A stretch of 64,000 nt of DNA, taken from Azospirillum lipoferum (lineage in GTDB: Bacteria; Pseudomonadota; Alphaproteobacteria; Azospirillales; Azospirillaceae). Below, piece by piece: positions 17,386-26,370 of the stretch. Under the pieces are notes generated by a model. That model was not told where the DNA came from. It saw only the letters and a list, made by a program, of their open reading frames with translations, and ran no database searches. Numbering within the stretch: position 1 is the stretch's first letter; the number at the start of each line of letters is the position of its first letter. The position numbers and the translations under genes are program-made. Where the stretch lies: the NCBI RefSeq assembly GCF_024170005.1, contig NZ_JALJXJ010000010.1, forward strand, positions 62,001 to 126,000, written 5' to 3'.

Positions 17386-17417
17386 ACCGGACACGATCCC
17401 GAATTCGAGAGGATACC

Positions 17418-17876
17418 ATGAGCCGCCTTGTCTATGTCCTGAACGGCCCGAACCTGAATCTGCTGGGCAAGCGCCAGCCTCACATCTACGGCCATGTCAC
17501 CCTGGCCGACGTGGAGGCCGAATGCCGGGCGCTCGCGGCGGAACTGGGCCTGGATCTCCGCTTCCACCAGAGCAACCGCGAATATGAGATCATCGACTGG
17601 ATCCACGAGGCCAGGGAGACCGCCGGCGGCATCGTGATCAATCCGGCCGCCTTCACCCACACCTCGGTCGCGATTCTCGATGCGCTGAACACCTTCGAGC
17701 CGCCGGTGATCGAAGTCCACATCTCGAACGTCCACAAGCGCGAGGAATTCCGCCATCACTCCTTCATCTCGGCACGGGCCGACGGAGTGATGGCCGGCTT
17801 CGGCACCCAGGGTTACACGCTGGCGCTGCGGCGCGTCGCCTGGCTGATCGACGAAAAGGCCAGACTGGAGCGCTGA
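17418..17876 (+). CDS. aroQ: Type II 3-dehydroquinate dehydratase
   Basis: A 152-residue type II dehydroquinase, the normal family length. VLNGPNLNLLGKRQPHIYG carries the conserved Asn and the flexible-loop Arg, with the catalytic Tyr in IYG. QSNREYEIIDWIHEA, INPAAFTHTSVAI and EVHISNVHKREEFRHHS supply the other active-site residues, including the catalytic His of EVHISN. It interconverts 3-dehydroquinate and 3-dehydroshikimate. Beside quiC and a transporter, a catabolic role in the quinate/shikimate pathway is strongly suggested. The start chosen has a GAGAGGA ribosome-binding site; an earlier in-frame ATG at 17382 lacks one. Confidence 0.93.
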   Translation: MSRLVYVLNGPNLNLLGKRQPHIYGHVTLADVEAECRALAAELGLDLRFHQSNREYEIIDWIHEARETAGGIVINPAAFTHTSVAILDALNTFEPPVIEVHISNVHKREEFRHHSFISARADGVMAGFGTQGYTLALRRVAWLIDEKARLER

Positions 17877-18134
17877 CGCGGTCTGCGTCCGGTTCACCGC
17901 CCTTCGATCGCAGCAGCCCTATCCTTTTCAAGCCTACAGAAGTTTTCCTGCTTCGGCCGACGGTGTGCTTGGGGACATCCTCCCTCTCTCCCCGCCGAAA
18001 ACTGCAAGCCCGCCGCCGTGACCGACCCGACCGCATGTCGAACGGATCGGTTCCGGCAGGCCGAAGCAGGGATTTTCCTTCCTCTCCCCATCTTACCCGC
18101 GGCCCGGGCCATGGTCCGTTGCCAGGAGTTTCCG

Positions 18135-20054
18135 ATGCGGCAACCCTCCCGTCCTTTCCTGAAATCGATCGCCACGGTTTCGCTGAGCGGCACGCTTCCG
18201 GAGAAGCTGGAGGCGGCGACGGCGATCGGCTTCGACGGCGTCGAGATCTTCGAGAGCGATCTGCTGACCTTCGACGGTTCCCCCGCCGACGTCCGCCGCA
18301 TCGCCGAGGGGCTCGGGCTCGCCATCACCATCTTCCAGCCCTTCCGCGATTTCGAGGCGATGCCCGACCCGATCCGCGCCCGCAACATGGACCGCGCGGA
18401 GCGCAAGTTCGACGTCATGCAGGAACTTGGCACCGACCTCGTCCTGGTCTGTTCCAACATTCATCCGGCCGCCATGGACGACCCGCTTCGCGCCGCCGCC
18501 GACCTCGCCGAGATGGCCGAGCGGGCGCACCGCCGCGGCTTGCGTGTCGGCTACGAGGCGCTGGCCTGGGGCCGCCACGTCAACCGTTGGCGTCAGGCCT
18601 GGGACATCGTCCAGCGCGCCGACCATCCGGCCCTGGGGCTGATCGTGGACAGCTTCCACACCCTGTCGCTGGAGGACGATTTCGCCGGCTTGGCCGAGCT
18701 TCCGGGCGAGAGGATCTTCTTCGTCCAGCTTGCCGATGCGCCGAAGCTGTCGATGGACGTGCTGTCCTGGAGCCGCCATTTCCGCAATTTCCCCGGCCAG
18801 GGCCAGCTTTCCGTCATCCCTTTCCTGAAGGCGGTGCTGGATTCGGGTTACAGCGGTCCGCTGTCGCTGGAGATCTTCAACGACGAATTCCGCGCCGCTC
18901 CGGCCCGGCTGACCGCGCTGGACGGGTTGCGCTCCCTGATCCATGCCGAGGCGGAAGCCGGCTACGGTCCCGGCCTGCCCGAACCGCCGGTCTGCCACGG
19001 CGTCGAATTCCTGGAATTCGCGGTGGATGCCGCGGAACATGACAAGCTGGCCGCATTGCTCGGCACGCTGGGTTTCCGCCACGCCGGCCGGCACCGTTCG
19101 AAGGCGGTGGATCTCTACCGTCAGGGTGGCGTCAACCTCGTGCTGAACAGCGAGCAGGATTCGGCGGCATCGGAACATTTCCAGATGCATGGCGCCTCGG
19201 TCTGCGCCATGGCCTTCCGGGTCGACGATGCCCAGCGTGCGATGGAGAGAGCCGAGGCGCTGCGCTGCCTGTCCTGGCGCGAGCGGGTGGGGGAGGGCGA
19301 GCGCCGCATCCCGGCCCTGCGCGCGCCCGACGGCACCCTGATCTATCTGGTGGAAGACGGCGCGGCCGGCTCCAGCATCTGGGAGGACGACTTCCACCTG
19401 TTGCCGGAGGACGGTGGGACCGTCGCCGAAAGCTTCACCGGCATCGACCATGTGGCGCAGGCGCTGCCCTTCGGGCGGATGGACAGCTTCGTGCTGTTCT
19501 ACCGAAGCGTCTTCGGCTTCCTGCCGGACACGCTGTGGGAATTGCCCGACCCCTACGGGCTGATCCGCAGCCGGGCACTGGTCAGCCCGAACGCGCAGGC
19601 GACCACGGGGGTGCGGCTGCCGCTGAACATCTCGGAGAGCCGGCGCACGGCGACCGGGCGCTTCGTCAGCGCCACCGCCGGGGCGGGCGTCCATCATGTC
19701 GCCTTCGCCACCACCGACGCCGAACGGCTGCTGGAGGAGCGGCTGGCGGCCGGTGCGCCCTTCCTGGCGATTCCCGCCAACTATTACGATGACCTCGCAG
19801 TCAAGCATCCGCTGGATGACGACACCCTGGCGGCCCTGAAGCAGCGCGAGCTGCTGTACGATCGCGACGGCCAGGGGGACACGGGCGGCGAGTTCCTGCA
19901 CGCCTACACCGACAGCTTTGAGGACCGCTTCTTCTTCGAGGTGGTGGAGCGGCGCGGCGGATACCGCCAGTTCGGTGCCGTCAACGCGCCGGTCCGCATG
20001 GCCGTCCAGGCCCAGCTCCGCGAGGACCGCTGGCCGGCACGCTACCTCGACTGA
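18135..20054 (+). CDS. quiC: Two-domain 3-dehydroshikimate dehydratase
   Basis: A 639-residue protein with the QuiC1 architecture of pseudomonads. Residues about 10-275 form a sugar-phosphate isomerase-like TIM barrel, with metal-ligand segments GFDGVEIFES, GYEALAWGRHVN, LIVDSFHT and SLEIFND. Residues about 295-620 form a 4-hydroxyphenylpyruvate-dioxygenase-like VOC region that keeps the metal triad segments GIDHVAQ, GVHHVAF and FFFEVVER. The barrel dehydrates 3-dehydroshikimate to protocatechuate. The start at 18135 follows an AGGAG site and matches the family N terminus; the frame is open further upstream. With aroQ this completes the route from dehydroquinate to protocatechuate. Confidence 0.9.
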   Translation: MRQPSRPFLKSIATVSLSGTLPEKLEAATAIGFDGVEIFESDLLTFDGSPADVRRIAEGLGLAITIFQPFRDFEAMPDPIRARNMDRAERKFDVMQELGTDLVLVCSNIHPAAMDDPLRAAADLAEMAERAHRRGLRVGYEALAWGRHVNRWRQAWDIVQRADHPALGLIVDSFHTLSLEDDFAGLAELPGERIFFVQLADAPKLSMDVLSWSRHFRNFPGQGQLSVIPFLKAVLDSGYSGPLSLEIFNDEFRAAPARLTALDGLRSLIHAEAEAGYGPGLPEPPVCHGVEFLEFAVDAAEHDKLAALLGTLGFRHAGRHRSKAVDLYRQGGVNLVLNSEQDSAASEHFQMHGASVCAMAFRVDDAQRAMERAEALRCLSWRERVGEGERRIPALRAPDGTLIYLVEDGAAGSSIWEDDFHLLPEDGGTVAESFTGIDHVAQALPFGRMDSFVLFYRSVFGFLPDTLWELPDPYGLIRSRALVSPNAQATTGVRLPLNISESRRTATGRFVSATAGAGVHHVAFATTDAERLLEERLAAGAPFLAIPANYYDDLAVKHPLDDDTLAALKQRELLYDRDGQGDTGGEFLHAYTDSFEDRFFFEVVERRGGYRQFGAVNAPVRMAVQAQLREDRWPARYLD

Positions 20055-20159
20055 TTGGCGAAGGCCCCGCCCACCGCGGCCTTCATCCACACCCATGACC
20101 ATGGACGCATCAATGACGGGCAAGGACTCTCGAAGCCGCATGACGGCGGGTGGGCGGGC

Positions 20160-20993
20160 ATGATCACCGGCCGCACCACGATCATCGCCCATCTGGGCTA
20201 CCCGACCTTCGGGTTCAAAGCCCCAATGATCTACAATCCCTGGTTCGAGGCAAAGGGGATCGACGCGGCGGTCGTCCCGATCGGCGTCGAAACACCCTTC
20301 TATCCGGACCTGATCCGCTCGCTGTTCCGCACCACGAACGTGCATGGTGCGCTGGTCACCATGCCGCACAAGGTCACGACGGCCGGTCTGGTGGACGAGG
20401 TGACGACCACGGGCAGGATCGCCGGTGCCTGCAACGCCATCCTGCGCCGCCCGGACGGCTCGCTGCTGGGCGACATGTTCGATGGTGCCGGCTTCGTGCG
20501 CGGCGTCGAGCGCAAGGGCAAGCGCCTTGCCGGGGCGCGCGCTCTGGTCGTGGGATCGGGTGGGGTCGGATCCGCCATCGCCGCATCCCTGGCGGCGGCG
20601 GACGTGTCCGCCATCGGCCTGTTCGATGCTTCGGCCGCTTCCGCGGAGGCGCTGGGGAACCGCCTCCGGCAGCATTACCCGGCGCTGGAGATCCGCACGG
20701 GATCCAAGGATCCGGACGGCTACGATCTGGTCGTGAACGCGACCCCGCTCGGTATGAATGATGGCGATCCCTTGCCGGTCGATGTGGAGCGGATCGCCCC
20801 GACCGCCTTCGTCGGCGAGGTTGTCATGAAAGAGGAATTCACGCCTTTCCTGCGGGCGGCCAGAGCGAAAGGCTGTAGCGTTCAAGTCGGCACGGACATG
20901 CTGTTCGAAATGATTCCCGCCTATCTCGAATTCTTCGGCTTCGGAGACAGCACTCCGGAGGAACTGCGCCAAGTATCAAAACTAAAATACTGA
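20160..20993 (+). CDS. Shikimate dehydrogenase-like protein, AroE family (copy 2)
   Basis: A 277-residue AroE-superfamily protein, clearly diverged from the copy at 13293. The substrate domain has VHGALVTMPHKVTTAG, whose Lys is the likely catalytic residue although the usual preceding Asn is absent. GDMFDGAGFVRG holds the conserved Asp, VVGSGGVGSAIAASLA is the nucleotide loop and NATPLGMNDGD follows. The dinucleotide-binding region has FDAS, which may favour NAD. Together with copy 1 it could handle quinate and shikimate separately. The ATG at 20160 gives a normal family start; a TTG right after the quiC stop (20055) is a poorer alternative. Confidence 0.82.
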   Translation: MITGRTTIIAHLGYPTFGFKAPMIYNPWFEAKGIDAAVVPIGVETPFYPDLIRSLFRTTNVHGALVTMPHKVTTAGLVDEVTTTGRIAGACNAILRRPDGSLLGDMFDGAGFVRGVERKGKRLAGARALVVGSGGVGSAIAASLAAADVSAIGLFDASAASAEALGNRLRQHYPALEIRTGSKDPDGYDLVVNATPLGMNDGDPLPVDVERIAPTAFVGEVVMKEEFTPFLRAARAKGCSVQVGTDMLFEMIPAYLEFFGFGDSTPEELRQVSKLKY

Positions 20994-21146
20994 AGCAGTG
21001 GCAGAGCCGACAATGGGATAATCTCTCCATTGCATTCTTCAATAGCGTTCATTGCCGGGTGCTCATGGTCGGGAAGAGCGTTCGCCAAGTAACTTGATCC
21101 CCACGTCACAGTCGGCAACGGCTCAGCCGGAATTGGAGAGGAAACG

Positions 21147-22088
21147 ATGAAGGTTTGCATCGTCGGCGCGGGTGCGCTGGGTTCGACGATTGGCGGGACC
21201 CTGGCAGCGGGTGGCTGCGACGTCTGCCTGATCGACAGCCATGGCGCGCATGTGGACGCAATCAACCGGTCCGGGCTGCGCATTCTGGAAGGCGACAGGG
21301 AGCGCACAGTCGCCGTCGGCGCCCGGACGAGCGCCGAAGGGTTGACGCCGGTCGATCTCGTCATCGTGCTGGTGAAGTCCTTCCACACCGAGGCGGCGGT
21401 CGTCGCCGCGGCACCGGCAATCGGTCCGGAGACGCTCGTCATGTCGCTGCAGAACGGGCTTGGGCATGAGGACATCATCGCCGGCGTGGTCGGGCGCGGG
21501 CGGGTTCTTGCCGGCAAGACCTACGTCGGCGGGGTATTCCTCGGGCCGGGCCATGTCCGCAGCGGCGTGGCCGGCAAGGAGACGGTGATCGGCGAACTGG
21601 ACGGCGGCAGCTCGGAACGCGTGGAGCGGATCGCCGCGGCCATGAACGCCGCCGGGCTGCTGACGATCGTCAGCCCGAACATCATGGGCACCATGTGGGA
21701 CAAGCTGCTGATCAACGTGGCGGGCGGAGCGCTGACCGCCATCACGCGGCTGACCTATGGCGGGCTGTACAGCCTGCCGGTTCTGGAGGAGTGCGCACTG
21801 GCCGCGATCGCCGAGGCGATGGCCGTGGCCCGGGCGGGCGGCGTGCAGTTGTCCATCACCGACCCGAGGGACGCCTGGGACAAGGCCTCCGCCGGTCTGC
21901 CGCCGGAATTCAAGACCTCCATGCTTCAAAGCCTGTCCAAGGGAGAGGCGACGGAAGTGGATTTCATCCACGGCTCCGTCGTGCGTTGGGGAGCCCGCTG
22001 CGGCGTGCCCACGCCGGTCAACAGCACCCTGGTCGCCTGCGTCAAAGGGATCGAGTACGCGGCGACCGACTATCCCGGCAAGGCGTGA
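21147..22088 (+). CDS. Ketopantoate reductase-family dehydrogenase
   Basis: A 313-residue PanE/ApbA-family protein. The Rossmann motif VGAGALGSTIGG is at the N terminus, SLQNGLGHED carries the conserved Asn, and MWDKLLINVAGGALTAIT holds the catalytic Lys. Family members reduce 2-dehydropantoate or related 2-oxo acids with NADPH. Many paralogues in catabolic clusters act on other hydroxy acids, so a role specific to this cluster is more likely than pantothenate synthesis. It follows the AroE-like gene after 153 bases and precedes an oxidoreductase by 41 bases. Confidence 0.85.
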   Translation: MKVCIVGAGALGSTIGGTLAAGGCDVCLIDSHGAHVDAINRSGLRILEGDRERTVAVGARTSAEGLTPVDLVIVLVKSFHTEAAVVAAAPAIGPETLVMSLQNGLGHEDIIAGVVGRGRVLAGKTYVGGVFLGPGHVRSGVAGKETVIGELDGGSSERVERIAAAMNAAGLLTIVSPNIMGTMWDKLLINVAGGALTAITRLTYGGLYSLPVLEECALAAIAEAMAVARAGGVQLSITDPRDAWDKASAGLPPEFKTSMLQSLSKGEATEVDFIHGSVVRWGARCGVPTPVNSTLVACVKGIEYAATDYPGKA

Positions 22089-22129
22089 CGAGAAGCGTAG
22101 CGAACTTGTCGAAGAGAAGGTGAATCGGG

Positions 22130-23179
22130 ATGGCGCAGAGCAACGACACCCCGGTCAGGCTGGCCGTCCTTGGGGCGGGCCTGATCGGCAGGCGGCACGT
22201 CGATCATGTGTTGAACGAGGACTGCGCCGAGCTGATGGCGATCGTCGATCCATCGGACGTCGGCAAGGCGCTGGCGGCGGAAAAAGGCACGGGCTGGTAC
22301 CCGGATTTCGCCACCATGATCCGGCGGGAGCGGCCGGACGGTGTCATCATCTCCACGCCGAACCAGATGCATGTCGCCAACGGGCTCGAAGCCGTCGCGG
22401 CCGGCGTGCCTGCCCTGGTGGAGAAACCGCTGGCGGATAACGTGGCGGCCGCGACCACTCTGGTCGAGGCGGCGGAGAAGGCCGGTGTGGCTCTGATGAC
22501 CGGGCACCACCGCCGGCACAATCCCATGATCCGGCAAGCGAAGGCGGTGATCGCCTCGGGCCGGCTGGGCCAGCTCGTCTCCGTCCATGGCAGTTGCTGG
22601 TTCTACAAACCGGACGATTATTTCGATCTCCCGTGGCGACGGGAGAAGGGTGCGGGACCGGTGTTCCTGAACCTGATCCATGATGTCGACCTGCTGCGCT
22701 ATCTGTGCGGCGAGGTGGCCGAGGTGCAGGCCATGGAAAGCAACGCCCTGCGCGGCAATGCGGTGGAGGAGACGGCGGTCGTCCTGCTGCGCTTCGCCAG
22801 CGGCGTGCTGGGCACCGTGAACGTGTCCGACAAGATCGTGGCGCCCTGGAGCTGGGAGTTCACCGCCGGCGAGAACCCGGCCTACACGCACACACAGGAG
22901 ACCTGCTACATGATCGGCGGGACCCTGGGCTCGCTGACCGTCCCCTATCTCGATCTCTGGCACAATCCGACCAAGCCGAGCTGGTGGGAGCCGATCGTCA
23001 GAGAACGGCTGCCGGTCGAATACAGGGACCCGCTGGGCTTGCAGGTGAGAAACCTGTGCGAAGTGGTGCGCGGCACGGCCAAGCCGGTCGTGTCGGGGCG
23101 CGAGGGGCTGGAAACGCTGAAAGTCATCGAAGCGGTGAAGCAGGCGGCGGCGACCGGACGTCCGGTGCGGACGAACTGA
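22130..23179 (+). CDS. Gfo/Idh/MocA-family oxidoreductase
   Basis: A 349-residue NAD(P)-dependent dehydrogenase. LGAGLIGRRHVDHV is the dinucleotide motif, VEKPLADNV the diagnostic EKP segment, and FLNLIHDVDLLRYL the substrate-side helix with the catalytic His/Asp pair. Members oxidise or reduce cyclic polyols and sugar derivatives such as inositol, which fits cyclohexane polyols like quinate. The substrate is inferred only from context. A GAAGAGAAGG ribosome-binding site precedes the ATG. Confidence 0.88.
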   Translation: MAQSNDTPVRLAVLGAGLIGRRHVDHVLNEDCAELMAIVDPSDVGKALAAEKGTGWYPDFATMIRRERPDGVIISTPNQMHVANGLEAVAAGVPALVEKPLADNVAAATTLVEAAEKAGVALMTGHHRRHNPMIRQAKAVIASGRLGQLVSVHGSCWFYKPDDYFDLPWRREKGAGPVFLNLIHDVDLLRYLCGEVAEVQAMESNALRGNAVEETAVVLLRFASGVLGTVNVSDKIVAPWSWEFTAGENPAYTHTQETCYMIGGTLGSLTVPYLDLWHNPTKPSWWEPIVRERLPVEYRDPLGLQVRNLCEVVRGTAKPVVSGREGLETLKVIEAVKQAAATGRPVRTN

Positions 23180-23285
23180 GGGCGTCGTCAGGGAGAGGGC
23201 GCCAGGGAAATGGAGGGAGGATGGCGGACGGAACCATCGCCGCATCCCATACTTCTCCCATCCCCACCAGCGCAGCGAGGCGAGC

Positions 23286-24077
23286 ATGAGCGAGAAAACC
23301 GAACCCAGGATCGTCGTCGTCAGCGGTGCGAGCCGGGGGATCGGCTTTGCCATCGCCAAATCCTTCGCGCACACGGGCGCGCAGACCATCCTGGCCGCAT
23401 CGTCCGAAAGCAACCTTGCCGCCGCGGTGAGCCGCATCGCGCAGGAGACCGCCGCGCCGCCGCCGGTCGCCGTCGCGGCGGATCTGCGGACCATCGCCGG
23501 CTGCCGGACCGTCCACGACGTCGTCGCGGAGCGGTTCGGCCGATGCGACGTGCTGGTGAATTCGGCCGGAGCCACGCGGGCCGGAGCCTTCCTCACCCAG
23601 CCCGACGAGGAGTGGGACGACGGGTTCGCTTTGAAGTTCTTCTCCTGCGTGCGGCTGTGCCGCCTGTTCTGGCCGATGCTGCGAACCGCCGAGGGCTTCG
23701 TGGTCAACATCATCGGCGGGGCGGCACGGACCCCCGACCCCGAGTTCCTGGTCGGCGGCTCGGTCAATGCGGCAATGGCGAACTTCACGAAAGGCCTGTC
23801 GGGGCTCGGCAAGCGCGAAGGCGTGAACGTCAACGCCATTCTTCCCGGTCTGACGGAGACGGAGCGGATCCAGGCCCTGTTCGAACAGCGCGCCGCGGCG
23901 ACCGGGATCACCGCCGATCAGGCGCGCCGCGATCAGATCGCCAGGGAAGGCATCCGCCGGCTCGGCCGGCCGGAAGACGTGGCGGAGCTTGCCCTGTTTC
24001 TGGCCGACGACCGTGCCCGCCATATCCAGGGTACCGCGATCGCCGTGGATGGCGGCGGAACGGCCGGCCTTTACTGA
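23286..24077 (+). CDS. SDR-fold protein without the usual YxxxK pair
   Basis: A 263-residue SDR. The nucleotide motif VVSGASRGIGFAIA and VNSAGATRAG are normal, and AVDGGGTAGLY ends the protein. Where classical members have Tyr-x-x-x-Lys before the FTK segment, the sequence reads VGGSVNAAMANFTKGL, placing Gly and Asn at the catalytic positions. Similar NAA-type SDRs exist and may act by another mechanism or on easily reduced substrates. It is last in the oxidoreductase series of this locus. Confidence 0.82.
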   Translation: MSEKTEPRIVVVSGASRGIGFAIAKSFAHTGAQTILAASSESNLAAAVSRIAQETAAPPPVAVAADLRTIAGCRTVHDVVAERFGRCDVLVNSAGATRAGAFLTQPDEEWDDGFALKFFSCVRLCRLFWPMLRTAEGFVVNIIGGAARTPDPEFLVGGSVNAAMANFTKGLSGLGKREGVNVNAILPGLTETERIQALFEQRAAATGITADQARRDQIAREGIRRLGRPEDVAELALFLADDRARHIQGTAIAVDGGGTAGLY

Positions 24078-24161
24078 GTCCGGCGACGGATCGCCATCTG
24101 GAAGCACTTGCCGGCCGCCGCGTGAGACCCCCGGAAAAACAGCATGCCAAAGGAGAGGATC

Positions 24162-26264
24162 ATGGGCGGAGGCCGCCGCAAGAGCACCAAGGAGCGTCGC
24201 GGATTCGGCATCCGCCGCAGGCTGTTCCTGAGTTTCGGGGCGGTGGCGCTGATGACTTTGATCAGCGGACTGGTCGCCTGGATGTCTTTCGATTCCCTGA
24301 GCCGATCCCTGGCGGCGATCACCGGACGCAGCATCCCGGTTCTTTCGACGGCCAACCGGCTTGCCGTGGAAGGAAGTCGGATGGTGGCGTTGGCGCCGCT
24401 GCTCGCCAATGCCGCCCAGTCCGCCGAACGCCAGAGGATCATGGAAAGCATCGACGACCATGGTACCCGGCTTTCCCGGCTGCTCGCGGCGGTCGAGAAG
24501 GCCGGTACGGCACCGAAACCGCTGGCCGCGCTGCGGAGTCAGGTCGATCGGATCACCGCCAACCTGGACGCCCTCCACACGTCGGTCATGTCGCGCATGG
24601 ATCTTCTGGACGATCAGGTCCGTGCGGTCAGCACCGTCCGCACCACCCAGGACGCGCTGCTCAAGGCATTGACGCCGCTGATCGACAAGACTGCCTCAAG
24701 CCTCGAGACCGGAACGCCCGATACGTCGGTCGGCGGCTTCCGCAAACTGCTGGAACTGGAGACCACCGGCAATCTGCTGGTCGGCCTGATCGTCGAGGCT
24801 GCCAACGCGCCGGATGCGCAGAGCCTGGGGAAATTGGCAGAACGCTCGAAGCCGGTCGCCACGCAATTCGCCGGACAGCTCGAGGCACTGGGCGATGCGG
24901 CCGAGACCAAGCCGGCGGCCGAACTGGGGCGGCGGTTGCTGGGCTTCGCGCAAGGATCGTCGGCGATGCCGGTGCTCCGGCAACGATCGCTCGACGCGCT
25001 GGAACAGGAACATGCCCTCCTGACCGCCAATCTCGACGCCTCGGCCCTGTTGTCGGCGGCGGCGGCGGACCTTGTGGCCGCCTCGCAAGACGACGTCGAC
25101 CATGCTTCGGAAGTGGCGGCGGACACTCTGCTGCGCGGCCGCCTCTGGATCGGCGGCCTGGCGACGGCCAGCGTGCTGGCTTCGCTTCTCCTGGTCTGGC
25201 TCGTCGTCACGCGCGGAATCACGCGCCGTCTGGTCGGTCTCTCCGGCGCCATGCGTGCGATCGCGGGGGGTGATCTGTCTCCGGTCGTCGAAGCCAGCGG
25301 ACGCGACGAGATCACCGAGATGGCCCGCGCCCTGCTGGTCTTCCGCGACAACATCCGGGAGATCGACGCCGCCAACGCCCGGACAGAAGACGAACGGCGG
25401 CGCGGCGCAGCCGATCGGCAACGGGCCATCGGGGCATTGGCAACCTCTTTGGAGGACGGCGTCAACGCGGTGGTCGTCGCCTTGTCGGGGCGGGCGGGTG
25501 AAATGCACGCGTTGGCGAACGTGATGACGGCGGCGGTGGAGCGGAACGAGGCCGAGGCATCGGGGGCGGCGGCGACCGCCGTCGAAACCCAGGCGAACGT
25601 CCGGCAGGTGGCGGTGGCCGCCCAGCAACTGTCCGGGGCGATCGACGAAATCGCGCGCCAGGTCGATCGGTCCCGCCGACTGTCGACCCAGGCCGTCTCC
25701 GAAGCGAAGGCGACGGATGCGACGATGCACGAAATGGAAGACGCCGCGATGGAGATCGGCAAGGTCGTCGACCTGATCACCGAGATCGCCGGGCAGACCA
25801 ACCTTCTTGCCCTGAACGCGACGATCGAAGCGGCGCGGGCCGGGGAAGCCGGCAAGGGTTTCGCCGTGGTCGCCTCGGAAGTGAAGAGTCTTGCGGTCCA
25901 GACGGGCCGGGCGACCGAACAGATCACCCGGAGGATCGCCGCGATGCAGGCGGTCAGCAACACCGCCTCCGAGGCGATCCGTCATATCGGCGAAACCATC
26001 GACGCGATCTACCAGATCGCCGCCGGCGTCGCGGCGGCGGTGGAGGAACAGACGGCCGCGACGCGGGAGATCGTACGCAACGTCGATCACGCAGCCAACG
26101 GCACCCAGTCGCTCTCGACCAGCATCGCCGAGGTGTCGGCCGTCGCAGGCCAGACCGGGACGGCAGCGCTTCGTGTCCGCGACGTCTCGGGCGACGTCAC
26201 GGATCAGGCGCGAACGCTCGAGATCCTGCTGAAGGACGCCGTCGACCGCTTCCGTGCAGCGTAG
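24162..26264 (+). CDS. Methyl-accepting chemotaxis protein
   Basis: A 700-residue transmembrane receptor. Transmembrane segment 1 is at about residues 21-41, followed by a predicted periplasmic helical sensory region of about 285 residues. Transmembrane segment 2 is at about 327-348, then HAMP (GLSGAMRAIAGGDLSPVVEA... with RDEITEMARALLVF), then the signalling domain with hairpin GQTNLLALNATIEAARAGEA near residue 544. The ATG at 24162 has an AAGGAGAGG site 8 bases upstream and is preferred over one six codons earlier. Placement after the shikimate/quinate-like genes suggests, but does not show, that it senses a related compound. Confidence 0.9.
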   Translation: MGGGRRKSTKERRGFGIRRRLFLSFGAVALMTLISGLVAWMSFDSLSRSLAAITGRSIPVLSTANRLAVEGSRMVALAPLLANAAQSAERQRIMESIDDHGTRLSRLLAAVEKAGTAPKPLAALRSQVDRITANLDALHTSVMSRMDLLDDQVRAVSTVRTTQDALLKALTPLIDKTASSLETGTPDTSVGGFRKLLELETTGNLLVGLIVEAANAPDAQSLGKLAERSKPVATQFAGQLEALGDAAETKPAAELGRRLLGFAQGSSAMPVLRQRSLDALEQEHALLTANLDASALLSAAAADLVAASQDDVDHASEVAADTLLRGRLWIGGLATASVLASLLLVWLVVTRGITRRLVGLSGAMRAIAGGDLSPVVEASGRDEITEMARALLVFRDNIREIDAANARTEDERRRGAADRQRAIGALATSLEDGVNAVVVALSGRAGEMHALANVMTAAVERNEAEASGAAATAVETQANVRQVAVAAQQLSGAIDEIARQVDRSRRLSTQAVSEAKATDATMHEMEDAAMEIGKVVDLITEIAGQTNLLALNATIEAARAGEAGKGFAVVASEVKSLAVQTGRATEQITRRIAAMQAVSNTASEAIRHIGETIDAIYQIAAGVAAAVEEQTAATREIVRNVDHAANGTQSLSTSIAEVSAVAGQTGTAALRVRDVSGDVTDQARTLEILLKDAVDRFRAA

Positions 26265-26370
26265 CCCACGCCTCGGGAATGATGACGGCGGGCTTCGAAG
26301 GGACCATGGGACGCCGACGGCAGGCGTCAATCGCTGAAGATGGCGCTGTCCATCAGGGCAGGCTCTAACG

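Noticed and set aside
18093..20972. A 959-codon - strand frame opposite quiC and the AroE-like gene
   Set aside because: It mirrors strongly recognised + strand genes and has no recognisable motif or ribosome-binding site.
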